Shown piece after piece: positions 33,757 through 43,745 of a stretch of DNA of 52,357 nt. Made by a program: the position numbers and the translations under genes. A model generated the notes under the pieces. It did not search any database and was not told the origin of the DNA. It was given only the letters and a program-made list of their open reading frames with translations. How positions within the stretch are numbered: the first letter of the stretch is position 1; every line of letters starts with the position of its first letter. The DNA is from Ettlia oleoabundans (Eukaryota > Chlorophyta > Chlorophyceae > Chlamydomonadales). The stretch spans positions 1-52,357 of the forward strand of contig JAAMXP010001354.1 of the NCBI GenBank assembly GCA_019693395.1. The letters run 5' to 3'.

Positions 33757-33923
33757 TCCTGGTGACTGAGCTGAAGGTTGGCGTGCAGTGAGCCAGGGGT
33801 TGGTTGATGGTGAGATGGCGCCCAAACTTATGTCATCCACGCTGGGGGCGCTGCCAGCTGTAAGGTTCCTTCCAGGCGAGGGCGAGCCCTCTTACAAAGG
33901 TCTTTCAATAGATCAATTTCACC

Positions 33924-36386
33924 ATGCTTCCCCACGCCCAGCTTCGCCCCTCTCGTTCGATCCTCCAGTCCCCGACAGCATCTCAGCGCCGAACCAGGGC
34001 CACCCAGCGTGTTTCCGCCATGGCTCCCTCGCTGGAAACCATTCAGGGAGCGCGCGAGGAGCTGAAAACAGTCATCGCCAATACGCAGTGCAACGTGAGT
34101 GGCGCATTGTTCGGGGAGCTTCAAGCGGTCGGAGATACCCGGTGGTCGGCCCCATAGAAGCATGCTGCTGTTTAGACTGGGGCCAGCAGGGGGAAATGCT
34201 TGTTAGTAGTGGCTGTAAGAACAGGGTTTTCTGGTAGGCTGCCGCCGTGCTGCTACCGTCAGCACGGACAGTAGCTGCCAATGGTCAGCTCCCCATGCGC
34301 CCTGTTGCTGCCGCTGGTGCCCACGTCTGACTGGTTTTGTCCCTGCTCACCTTCTAACCTGACTGCAGCCCATCCTGATCCGCCTTGCCTGGCACGACTC
34401 TGGCACCTACAGCACAGAGGCAGCTAAGGAGCTGCCCTGGCCCCGTGCCGGCGGCGCCACCGGTAGCATTCGGTTCAAGCCAGAGATGAGCCACGGCTGC
34501 AACAGCGGGTTGAGCAATGCAATGGCGCTTATCACCCCCGTGCATGAGAAGTTCCCAGAAATGGGCTGGGCAGATCTGATCCAGGTGCATTGCGGGGTTT
34601 GGGGGGTGGGGGGTGGGGGGTGGGGGGGGGCTGGCCTGGGTTGTGGTAGTTGCTGCTTGGGAAGGCTGCTGGGAGTGTTTTAGTATGGTGCGGTCAATTC
34701 CGGCGGGCACGATGGTGCTGGGATTGTGTGTGCTATGGTTAATGCTCATCCAGCAGTCAAAGCAGACATGCCAGCTGCCGACCACCGCTTGTTTCACCGT
34801 CGTACTGCCTTGCGGCTGCCCGCCTGTGCCCGCTGTTGCAGCTGGCCAGCGTAGTGGCTATTGAGGCAGCGGGTGGCCCCCACATCCCTCTGCGTCTGGG
34901 CCGCAAAACCGCCGCCACAGAGGAGGACTGCACCCCTGACGGCCGCCTGCCCTCCGCAGCTGCACCTTTCCCTGATCAGGCGGCCACCCCAGCTCAGGTA
35001 TGGTGCCAGCTAGGGCATCCCGTTCTTTGACCAAATACTACAAGTGAATAGTTGTTACAGCGCAGCTGCATGCAGCAATTCTACCTGCAAGTTGAGTGCA
35101 ATGCTTTCATCATTTCGGCCTGTTTGTGAACACGACAATCGATGCAATCACCCGACACCAACCCATCCCTTCCTCAACATCTTCCGCCCCTGCCGCCCGT
35201 GACCTTTCCCTTGTTGCTGTCCGCAGCACCTGCGCAACGTGTTTTACCGCATGGGCTTGAGTGACAAGGAAATCGTGGCATTGAGCGGCGCACACACTCT
35301 GGGCCGCGCCCGCCCCGAGCGCAGGCAAGCCTTCAGCTACACAGCATGAGGCCTGTTACCTGCCTGCCTCCAGTTGCCAAGTATCTGCGCGCACATTGCT
35401 GTCCAAATACAATGCTTATTTTTCCTGTTGGCATCTGTTTTGTTGGCTTGCCGCCTGTCAACAATAACAACCTTGCTGCCCTCCATATCCCGTGCAGCGG
35501 CTTTGGCAAGGAGTACACCAAGTACACCAAGGACGGACCGGGCGCGCCTGGTGGTTCCTCCTGGACTGTGCAGTGGCTCAAGTGCGTGGCAGCTACCACT
35601 GCACACGGGGCTCGGGGTGGTGGTGACAGTGTGTGTGGTGTGGGTGGGTGGGTGGGTGGGTTTTATGGGGGGGGCCTTGGATTATAGCGAGAGCGAAGTA
35701 GCTTTGCGTAGCGAGCCAAAAAATCCTTGGGACTGCTGGGTCAATGCTGTTGCTGGACTTCCTTTGCTTGATATGCACTGCAGTTCCATTACGTAGCTAT
35801 ATGGGTGGAATGGGCAGAGTGCTGCTATCTGGTCAAGGGACATTTGCTGCATGCATTCCTGCAGCGGTTGGCTGACAAAGGTCCCTCTCAGCCGTTGTGT
35901 TTACTGCAGATTTGACAACTCCTACTTCAAGGATATCAAGGAGCAGATTGATGAGGAGCTGCTAGTGCTGCCCACAGACGCTTGCCTGTTTGAGGACGAG
36001 GGCTTCAGGTGAGAAGATTTGCTGCATCTGGCTTGTTCTTAGTGTAACGCTCCACTGGTCGCTCAGTAGTTGGTCAAGAGCCTGCTCTTCGTTCTTTGCA
36101 ACAAACATTTTCCAGTTGGCGAGGGCAGTGACTGTGTGTGTGGAGTCCCCTGATGTAGTTGCGCCCCCATTCGGTGCCTGCACCACCAGACTCTTCTTCA
36201 TGTGTGTGCACCCCACCCTGGCATGACCCTGAGTGCAGGCCCTATGCTGAGAAGTATCTGGAGTCCCAGGATGCATTCTTTGAGGACTATGTGCAGGCCC
36301 ACCTGCGGCTCAGCGAGCTGGGGGTGGAGTGGGATGGCGAGCCTGTCACCCTGCCAGAGGAGGCCCCAAGCACGGTGAAGGCATAA
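33924..36386 (+). CDS. APX: L-ascorbate peroxidase, plastid stromal type
   Basis: Seven exons: 33924-34094, 34369-34584, 34842-34997, 35227-35324, 35498-35581, 35910-36008, 36239-36386. They give 323 residues. It reduces H2O2 using ascorbate. The N-terminal ~32 residues ([18 protein letters not shown]) look like a plastid transit peptide, and the mature part starts near [14 protein letters not shown]. Heme-peroxidase landmarks: distal Arg/Trp/His in [25 protein letters not shown], proximal His in [14 protein letters not shown], and Trp in [15 protein letters not shown]. There is no C-terminal membrane helix, so the stromal form is favoured over the thylakoid-bound form. Intron 4 (35325-35497) has a GC donor. 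Introns 2 and 5 carry long G-runs. The gene starts 259 bp after the CarA stop on the same strand. Confidence 0.96.
34594..34630 (+). repeat. G-run tract (potential G-quadruplex) in APX intron 2
   Basis: Five G-runs of 4-10 separated by one to three T, just inside the 5' end of intron 2 on the coding strand. Confidence 0.7.
35629..35674 (+). repeat. GT/GGGT repeat and G-run in APX intron 5
   Basis: A GTGTGTG stretch, then about five GGGT units, then a run of eight G. All are on the coding strand within intron 5. Confidence 0.7.
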
Positions 36387-36672
36387 TGACTACATTAAAG
36401 AGCTATTGAGAAGAGAACTTTCTGACAAACCAATATATTTCTTTGCCAGACACCCTTTGGCCCCCTTAACCTGCCACGTGTCGCTGTGCCAAGTGTCTCT
36501 GGTTAGGTCATCATATGCTGGCGGCTTTATCAACCATGTGTGTGATGCGACCGCCTGTGCCTTTCCCATGCCCAAGAACATTGTATTGTACTGCATTGCA
36601 TGGCATAAGTTGTCATTATGTATGGTGTTTATGTTGTATGGGGAGAAAGGCTCTCGTTAGCAGCCAATGACA

Positions 36673-36703
36673 TGTAATGTTGCTGGCAACCACCAACATG
36701 TAA
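36673..36703 (+). other. Two TGTAA polyadenylation signals for APX
   Basis: TGTAA at 36673-36677 and again at 36699-36703, about 290-320 nt past the APX stop. The rest of 36387-36998 is convergent 3' flank with no recognisable gene. Confidence 0.5.
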
Positions 36704-36998
36704 TTGAAATGTGGTGAACGCTTTTGCAGTACCAGTACGAGAGGCAGGCAGAGCAGTATATGGCAAGGTGAAAGATGCGCCCGACACCTTGAGGGACGCC
36801 AGCGAGTGATAAAGGGACAGTGATGGGAGGCAGGAGAGCATGGTATGGTACAGCAACCCATGCCGCTGCAGAGGCCTGTGCTCAGAGGCATGGGTTTGTG
36901 GCAGAGTTTATGCTCAAAACTTTGTCAAGCGACCCAGCAATGAGGGGCTGCCAGCCAATGGCTGTAGCAGGGACCTCGAGACTGAGCCAGGCAGGTGC

Positions 36999-38705
36999 TC
37001 AGCTGGCCCACACTGGTGGGCCGCTGCCATTGTGCGGGCCCCACTCGTCCTCTAGCTGCGTTCCAGCCAGGGCTGCCAGGCAGGCTTGCCCTGCCGCTCT
37101 CTCCAGCTGCTCAATCCGCTCCGACCCCAGGAAGTCATTGCTGGTACGATCCGCCAGCACAATGACGCCTGCCGCAGCGCGTATACTGCCCCGGCTGCAG
37201 CGCGCCAGGTCCAGCAGCATGGCTGTCTCCATCTCCAGGGTTACTGCTTCAGGATAGCAGCACAGCAGGTCGGCAAGCAGCGTCTCGTTGCGGTCCTCAA
37301 ACCACCCCGTACGCCTGCAAAATGCACAATACACGGGGCGCAGCACTGGTGAGACGGAGTAGCAGGCGGACAGGAGTACAGGTTATAAAGACGAGCAAAT
37401 CAGCCGCACAAGCATAGAAGAAATGCCTCTGCGAGATGAAAAAATGGAGTTTGAGAACGGCCTGCAGCTGGCCAGCAAATGGCCCGCTCATCGCACCTGC
37501 CCTGACTGCTGTAGAAAGAGTCTGCGGTGGCATTGAGGCCGCGGCACACACCCTCCCGCCCCAGAAGCCGCACCGCCTCCCGCTCTAATGCCAGCGACAG
37601 CGCAGCGTCTGAAGGGATGGGGCGGCTGAAGGTGTAGGGCACCAGCCCGCTGTCCTCACCCTCTGCAGTGAAGGCATCGGGGTTGCGCCTGCAGCAAATC
37701 ACACCAGCCTGGTTCAAATCAAGCTTGCTTGTGCGGCGAAGGCGACTGAGTGTCGGCATGACACAAAACCGTCAAATTGAGAACTGACAAGTGCAGCTCA
37801 GATGCACCTGATTAGGAAGGCCCCTGGGTCGGCAACGACAAAGGAGCCTAGATGTGCAGGGGGTTGCAGAGCGCCGCAGGTGCCCAACCGCATAATGGCC
37901 ATTTCGCCATCCACCACTGCCCTACAGACGGGATATCACCCACACCCCTCATGATATCAGCGCACGCAGAGCAGTAGGCATTGCATGGCTCACAAGTCGA
38001 TTGCTCAGTAGAAGCAGCCATCAGCATTCAGCGTACGTTGCCAGCATACTGTGCCCCTAGCTTGCCTGTTCTCTCGCACAACAAAGTCTGCATTTGCCAG
38101 CCCCATATGCGTCACAATGATGGACACTGGGACACCCATGTAGCGGCCTGCGTTGTCAGCCACCCAGGCAAGCTATGCATGCTGCTCAGTTGTTGTAGTC
38201 TGGCAGGCGGGCAATTGCACACCACATGGAAAGTGCTGCAAGCAAGCCTCTTGCTGCCCAAGTCGTTTCCGGAAGACTTACACACAAGGGAGAGGGCGGC
38301 TTCTGAGGGATACCAGACTGGCAGCTCACCTGTGACGGTGAGGAAGCCTCGGCTGCTCTCCAGCATGAACAGTCCGCGGCCGGGCGCTACTGGCTCTAGA
38401 AGTTCAGCTAACATGAGGGCTCTTTTTTCGGAGCCAACTGACAAGATGCGGTTGGCTACCTCCCCCCGTTTGGTGCCCAAGTGGTAAGTGCGGCCCTCGG
38501 CATCGATTGGGAAGTTTGCATCACTGATGTCAGTCTTGCGGGGGCGCAGCACCGTGCCATGGCTACCCCCTGCGTCTATGCCATCCGATTGGGCCACTGG
38601 AGAGCCTGCTGCTGCAACCAAATAGGTCCTGCACAGGTGACAAGTGGGGAGGTGTGCTGCTTGTGTGGACAGGCAGACATTCAGAAAGGCACTCGTCCCA
38701 ACCAT
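36999..38705 (-). CDS. Uridine phosphorylase-like nucleoside phosphorylase
   Basis: Five minus-strand exons: 38330-38705, 38066-38147, 37808-37921, 37497-37688, 36999-37314. They give 359 residues with consistent phases. Reading order: YHLGTKRGEVANRILSVGS, FLTVTGRYMGVPVSIIVTHM, GLANADFVVREN, VVDGEMAIMRLGTCGAL, SFVVADPGAFLIRRNPDAF, CRGLNATADSFYSSQGRR, TGWFEDRNETLL, AVTLEMETAMLLDLARC. The GTKRGEVANR, RLGTCGAL and EMETAML segments are the phosphate/ribose-binding motifs of the PNP/UDP phosphorylase family, and the GLNATADSFYSSQGR segment is typical of eukaryotic uridine phosphorylases. It should split uridine to uracil and ribose-1-phosphate in pyrimidine salvage. Intron 2 (38065 down to 37922) has a GC donor. 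The start is tentative: ATG at 38705 is the first in the open frame, but a short upstream exon from an ATG near 38769 is possible. Confidence 0.88.
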
Positions 38706-39142
38706 TCCACCGCTTACGGCACTGCCCCACTTGGCGGCAGCCAGGTTCCTGGAAACAGTTCCTTCGCATGGCCGGCTCACCGTCGTGTTGATCTTTTAAA
38801 TGTCACTGACAGGCTGCCAACACGTATCAAGTGGGGCTGCAACCGTGCCGGCGGGTGAGTCTCTAAACACCAACGGCCGGCAGCTTCCAGCCGCATTGGG
38901 CTGGTCATAGTTGATTGTATCCACGGCTACAGTCCCTGCTGCATAGCCCTTCACTTCGCGAAATCGGAGCAGTTGCAGTCCCGTTGACTGCGGGCCGCTA
39001 CGCTAGTGGAGCGCTGATGGGGCACAGACATGTCAGACATGTTTTTCTGGCTGGGCGCAACCGCCGTGTACGTGTCCTGCCGTGGCCACGCGTGGCATTT
39101 CAGGGTGTCCTGCTGTTCTCATCCTGTCTATCTCAGGCTGGC
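38706..39142. promoter_or_regulatory. Shared upstream region of the uridine phosphorylase and METTL22-like genes
   Basis: About 440 bp between tentative divergent starts. It may hide short 5' exons of either gene, so its limits are soft. Confidence 0.35.
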
Positions 39143-40912
39143 ATGGTCCTTATGTTCGCCAGAGATTTCCAAGCTTTTAATATGGACCATCAACAGCTCG
39201 ATGAAGATGGCGACTTGGTGTTGCTGCGCAGGCCTGCAGCCGGGGATGTGCCGGTGAGGCCCTGTCCGTTGAAAGATCAAGAGATGCAGTAGTGCAAGAG
39301 TTGCTGCGTCGATTAGATGTGTGATTGGCAAGCTGGCAGGTGAATACACAATGCAACTGCCTCCTGCTGTCTTTGCCGCCGCTGCCTCACAGCCCCCGCC
39401 CCGGCGCTCAGCAGGGCAGGCCGAGGAAGAGGAGCAGCAGCCTGGCGGGGATGTCGTGTTGAGCGAGATTCACATGGAGTGCTTGCAGCCAGCAGCTGGC
39501 GCGGCATCTGCCACTGTGTTCTGCACGGCTGATGGGGGCAAGGTGGCCTGCATTCACCACTCGCTGGCCACCCCTCTAAGCCGTGTGGGGCTGCAGGTCT
39601 GGCGGGGCTCATTGCTGCTGGCCGACTACATTCTGCAGCATGGGCTAGCCCCTCCCCTCAAAGGCTGCACAGCGCTGGAGCTGGGGGCGGGACCAGGGCT
39701 GGCAGGACTTGTACTGGCACGCCTTGCTCGCACCGTGTTTCTCACAGGTTGGGGCAATGTGCCCGTTGCTGCTCCAACTTTACTGGGTTTGGTGAAGTAT
39801 ATTTCGCAGCTTAACACCTGAGCTCCAGTATGCCTGGCCTGCCCGTTTATCGCTTGTTAAAAAGGCTGTGCGCAGCACCATGTGAAGCCGCCCCTGCCAC
39901 CTGTGTGCAGACGTTGGAGCTGCGGTCCTGCACAACTGTCAGAGAAATGTGGACAGCTTTCAACAGCAGCAGCAGCAACAGCAGCAGAAGCAACCAAATA
40001 CAACAAAGCAGCAGGCAGCAACCAGCGCCTCATCGGCAGGCGTGCATGTGCGGCAGCTCAACTGGTTGGACCCGCCCGACTGGCTTCTACCACATGGCAG
40101 CTGTACCGGCCTTCACGGCAGCGAGGCAGTGCAGCCAGTGGACAGCCTTGGAAAGCAGCAGCATGACATTGATGGGTTTCAGTGGCAGGCAGGAGATGTG
40201 ATGGAGCTGCAGCATGTGGATGTCCTGCTCGCGGCCGACTGCATCTACGATGATGTGCTCACTGAAGCATTCATGCGTTGGTGAGCAATGTTGAGTGCTC
40301 CTACGCTTGATTAAACCCAGATGCCCACCTTGTTTGTAATGGCAAGGGACGCCCTTTGAACGCTCATTAAACAGTCTGTTTATGTGTCTGGATTCACAGA
40401 ACCATCGACTACCGTGGCCCATAATGTACAGCTCAACTGCTGTGCTAAGCCCACACCATCGCTGTCCCTTCCAATGCAGTGCTGTGCTGCTCATGCAATA
40501 CGCACAACGCTGCACCGGCCGCTGTCCGCGCCTGCTGGTGGCTCTAGAACGGCGAGTTGTGTTCACTATGACCGACATGGATGCCCGGGCCCCTGCATAC
40601 GACTTCTGGCGGGCGCTGTTCAGGGCAGTAAAGCCACCCTTTGCCACAGGCAAGGTCCCTTCGGCGGGCTTCCTTAAATCTGGAGTTGATTCGCGGGGGC
40701 CAGGCAGTCCCACTGGTGGAACACAGGTGGACGACCAAGGCCATATGTCAGCAGAAGCAGAGGTCACAGCAGCAATGGCTCAGGCAGGCCAAACCCTTTT
40801 CCCTCTTGTTGGATGGCAGATTGATGTGAACTGCATACCGCACGCCATTCAGCAGTATGAGCGGAGCGATTATTTGGAATTGTGGCAATTGAATTTGCAA
40901 GAAACTTCGTAA
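39143..40912 (+). CDS. METTL22-like protein methyltransferase
   Basis: Exons 39143-39253, 39333-39747, 39911-40280 and 40480-40912 give 442 residues. The N-terminal motif QQLDEDGDLVLLRRP, then HHSLATPLSRVGLQVWRG, LLLADYILQHGL, and the SAM-binding motif I CTALELGAGPGLAGLVLARL mark METTL22-type seven-beta-strand lysine methyltransferases. DVGAAVLHNCQRN, VDVLLAADCIYDD (post-I/II region), LLVALERRVVFT and the C-terminal QYERSDYLELWQL follow. Human METTL22 methylates Kin17, so the target here is only presumed. A ~70-residue insert with a glutamine run sits between motifs. The N-terminus is tentative: the exon 2 acceptor (AAG at 39332) is weak and was chosen for frame, and upstream exons may exist. 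Confidence 0.83.
39961..39991 (+). repeat. CAG/CAA trinucleotide repeat encoding poly-Gln
   Basis: About nine Gln codons (CAG with two CAA), then AAG CAA, in the third exon of the METTL22-like gene. Confidence 0.85.
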
Positions 40913-41291
40913 GCAGCCAACAAACGGTCAAGTGAGTGTTCAACAACACATGTACCTGCTTTTGTAGGGACACTTAGCAGTCAGACCATGCACACTTCAG
41001 TGCACACCAGAGGTTGCCAAGCACAATATTTAGTCAGGCGTCTGTGCCACTAGTGGCTTCAATGCATTGCAAGTCATCCAAACCAAACGAGGCAGCTGAA
41101 CAGTTGGTGTAAATAAGGGCATGACAATGTACATGGGCTTGCTTCACGGAGACCAACCAGCACCATATGGTGCATACCAACTACTGCGGCAAGCCACTCT
41201 TAAAAAAACTGCTAAACAAATTCAAGCTGTGCCAACCTTGCACTGGTGGCAATAATCAAGGCGCCACAGCTGATATGGTTCTACTGTAAAG
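40913..41291. other. Convergent intergenic region with a TGTAA signal at 41108-41112
   Basis: About 380 bp between the stops of the METTL22-like gene (+) and the coiled-coil gene (-). TGTAA at 41108 would serve the METTL22-like transcript. No gene is seen. Confidence 0.45.
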
Positions 41292-43366
41292 TCACAGCAC
41301 ATGTTGCGAAACCTGGCGCAGCGTCCTGCCAGCAGTTGCAGCAGCCGCTGTGGTCTCCATCAACTCGCCGCCCAGGGCCGCCGCCTCGCCATGCAGGCGG
41401 TCCAGTTTTGATTGTGTGCCGTCAAACGTCTGCCGAACTGCTGCTATGTGAGCCGTGTTGGCCTCTGCAGGGAGGAGAGCGAGACAGCTTCATGAATGAC
41501 GTCCCAGAAACACTTCAGAATCCCTGCCCACTTCTTGGCTGGGCCACCGCTTATGGTTGCTGGCGGGCTACAGCATGTGCAGGCTATGCTACTGAAGGTG
41601 GTGGGCGACAAACACAAACATGAGGGTGCCATTTGTGACCACAGATTGCCATTATCCGCAACCTGCCGCCTACACTACCATGGTCTGCGTCCCAAGGTAC
41701 CTTGTTCTGAGCGTGTCTCAGCTAGCTGGCGACGCAGGCGCTTCACATAGCCCTTATACTCCTCAAAACGTGCCGCCAGCTGCTTTTGGGCAGCCTGCGC
41801 TGCGGCCACCTGCCCTGCCAGCCGCGCCTCCAGCCGCCCATACTGCTCCTCCACACCCTGCTGCCATACCGTCAGCGCCTGTCGCATAACCTCCTCCGCA
41901 TTGGCCTGATGTGCTGCCGCAGCAGCCTGCTCCTCCGCCAGCGCCGCCACACGCTGCTGCAAAGCCTCCGCCGAAGCTGCTGCTGCCTGCTGGTCTGCCT
42001 CACGACCGCTTTGCAGCGTTTCCAACTGCTGCTGTGCAGCATTCTGCGCAGCTGCCGCCGACTGCTGGGCCGCACCCAAAGCAGCCAGACGGTCGGCCTG
42101 CTGCTCCAGCTGCGCTGCCTGCTCCGCATGCTGCTGCTGCACCTCCTCCAGCTGATGTTGCGCCGCCTGCAAGCCAGCCCGCAGCTCGGAAGCATCCCGC
42201 TGGGCAGCTGCAGCCAGCTCCTGGAATTGCTCCTGCATCTGCTGCTGCTGCGCCTCAGCGGCCCTGGCTGCCGCTGCAGTGCTGGCCTCCAGCCTAGCTT
42301 CCACCTGCTGCTGCAGTGCGGCATTCCGCTCCTCAAGCCACGCACGCTGCGCCTCTAGCTGCTCCTGAACTACAGCTGCCGCTGCCACCCGCTCCTCAGC
42401 CTCTGCCGCCCGCCCGCCAATAGCCTCCTCCAGGGCTGCCTGCAGTGCATCAAACTGGTCCGCGATGCGGCCAATCACCTCCGACAGCATCCCCTTGGTG
42501 GCCTGACGAAGCTCTTCCACCGCCGCTGCCGTCTCGCCCGCCGCTGCATCGGCATGAGCCGCCAGCGCTGCCAGCTGGCGTTCCAAGTCAGCCTGTCGCG
42601 CCTCCACCTGCTGCAACCGCTTCTCAGACTGGATGCGCCCCTCCTGCGCAACTAAAGAGTAACGGTTAAGGGTTGGGTGTGTGTGTGTGTGTTTGCGTGG
42701 GGTGGGGGTGGGGTGGTGGGTACGTTGCGGGTTGAACAGAGTGGCAGCGCAGCGGCAGAGGCTGTCGACCGCACAGAAGGAGTGGTGCGCGGGTGAATAT
42801 GAACTTTGGAGCTTGTTTCGTGCAACCCCCGCAAGATGACCATCAGCACTGCTCACAATACGATAGCTTGCACACCGCTACTGGTGCCAGAGGACGGGAA
42901 TACCGCACCTCTTGATCGTGGCTGAGCAGCGCCAGCTGCTTTCCCAGCTTGTCAATTGAGGCACGGGCAGCAGTCAATTCTCCTTGCACATCAACTTCCT
43001 GCAACATAGATTGAAGTCAAGGTTTGTGGAGGAAGCATTCTTTGCGGATGGAAGCACAGTTGGCGGCAGCGCAGTTCAAAGCGGCAGCAGGGCTTGCTCA
43101 CGCGCAGGGGCCAAAGTGCCTGCATCTCGTCCGCCCATCTCTTTTCCAACCCTCTTAATCGTTCATCGAGGTCCGTGACGGAGGTGCCCTGCAAAGAACG
43201 GAGAGACGAATGACAGCTCAGACAGGTTTGAGGTTTTTTTGAGCGTGAACCAACTCAGCAGGAGATGAAGGGCACGCGCCTGCTGTCTTATGGTAAGCTG
43301 ATGCTCGCCAAGCTGGTTTATCAGCCTGTCCAAGCGTGACAAGCGAAGGGCGTCGGGGGTGCCCAT
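41292..43366 (-). CDS. Ala/Gln/Glu-rich coiled-coil protein of unknown function
   Basis: Five minus-strand exons: 43280-43366, 43120-43188, 42909-42998, 41701-42643, 41292-41464. They give 453 residues, phase-consistent. I do not recognise a family. The N-terminus (MGTPDALRLSRLDRLINQLG) and almost everything after it form heptad-type sequence: LDERLRGLEKRWADEM, ASIDKLGKQLALL, RLQQVEARQADLERQLAAL, VEELRQATKGMLSEVIGRIA, many AQQQLE/AEEQA-like stretches, ending YKGYVKRLRRQLAETR and GRTLRQVSQHVL. No signal peptide or membrane segment is present. It is probably a structural, centrosomal/flagellar or trafficking scaffold, which is inference only. Two of four introns (donors at 43279 and 43119) have GC. 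The long open frame beyond 42643 reads into intron and should not be taken as coding. Confidence 0.75.
42674..42720. repeat. GT dinucleotide and G-run repeat in coiled-coil gene intron 3
   Basis: A (GT)n run of about eight units followed by GGGGT/GGGGGT tracts, inside the intron 42644-42908. On the transcribed sense strand this is an AC/CCCCA tract near the acceptor. Confidence 0.6.
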
Positions 43367-43745
43367 TTGCGTGTGCTATCGACACAATCGGCGGGTAATA
43401 ATGTCGGCACGCTGAGATCATTTAGCCTGAGTGACACAGTGCACTGAAATTTGGATGATGACCCATGGCATGCCGACCGCCCAGCGCAGCGCTAGCGCAG
43501 CAAGGTTTGCTGACGAGCAGTGTGATGCCAACGATCCATTTGGGAGACGAGTATTACAGACTTGGCCAAAACCTTTCGCAAGACGTTCAAACAACCACTT
43601 CTATATGTGAGGCAAATCGAGCGCTGTGCATCAAGAGCGTCATTTATCAAGTGGATGGCTACAAGAGTTTCTGGCTCCAAATGGTGGCCTCTTGCCCAAT
43701 GCTATCTATGCAGGATAAGTAGGGAGGGCCGGTGATATGCCACGT
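43367..43745. other. Intergenic: promoter of the coiled-coil gene and 3' flank of the left LamG gene
   Basis: TTACA at 43554-43558 (TGTAA on minus) lies about 190 nt past the LamG stop and is its likely poly(A) signal. No gene is recognisable. Confidence 0.45.

Noticed and set aside
41786..42358. 190-residue Leu/Arg-rich plus-strand ORF
   Set aside because: Antisense shadow of the coiled-coil exon: Gln/Ala/Glu codons read backwards give Leu/Ser/Cys runs.
41675..42856. 393-residue minus-strand open frame as a complete gene
   Set aside because: Its N-terminal part (HHPTPTPRKHTHTHPT) is translated GT/CA-repeat intron and its end runs past a donor. Only 41701-42643 fits as exon of the longer coiled-coil gene.
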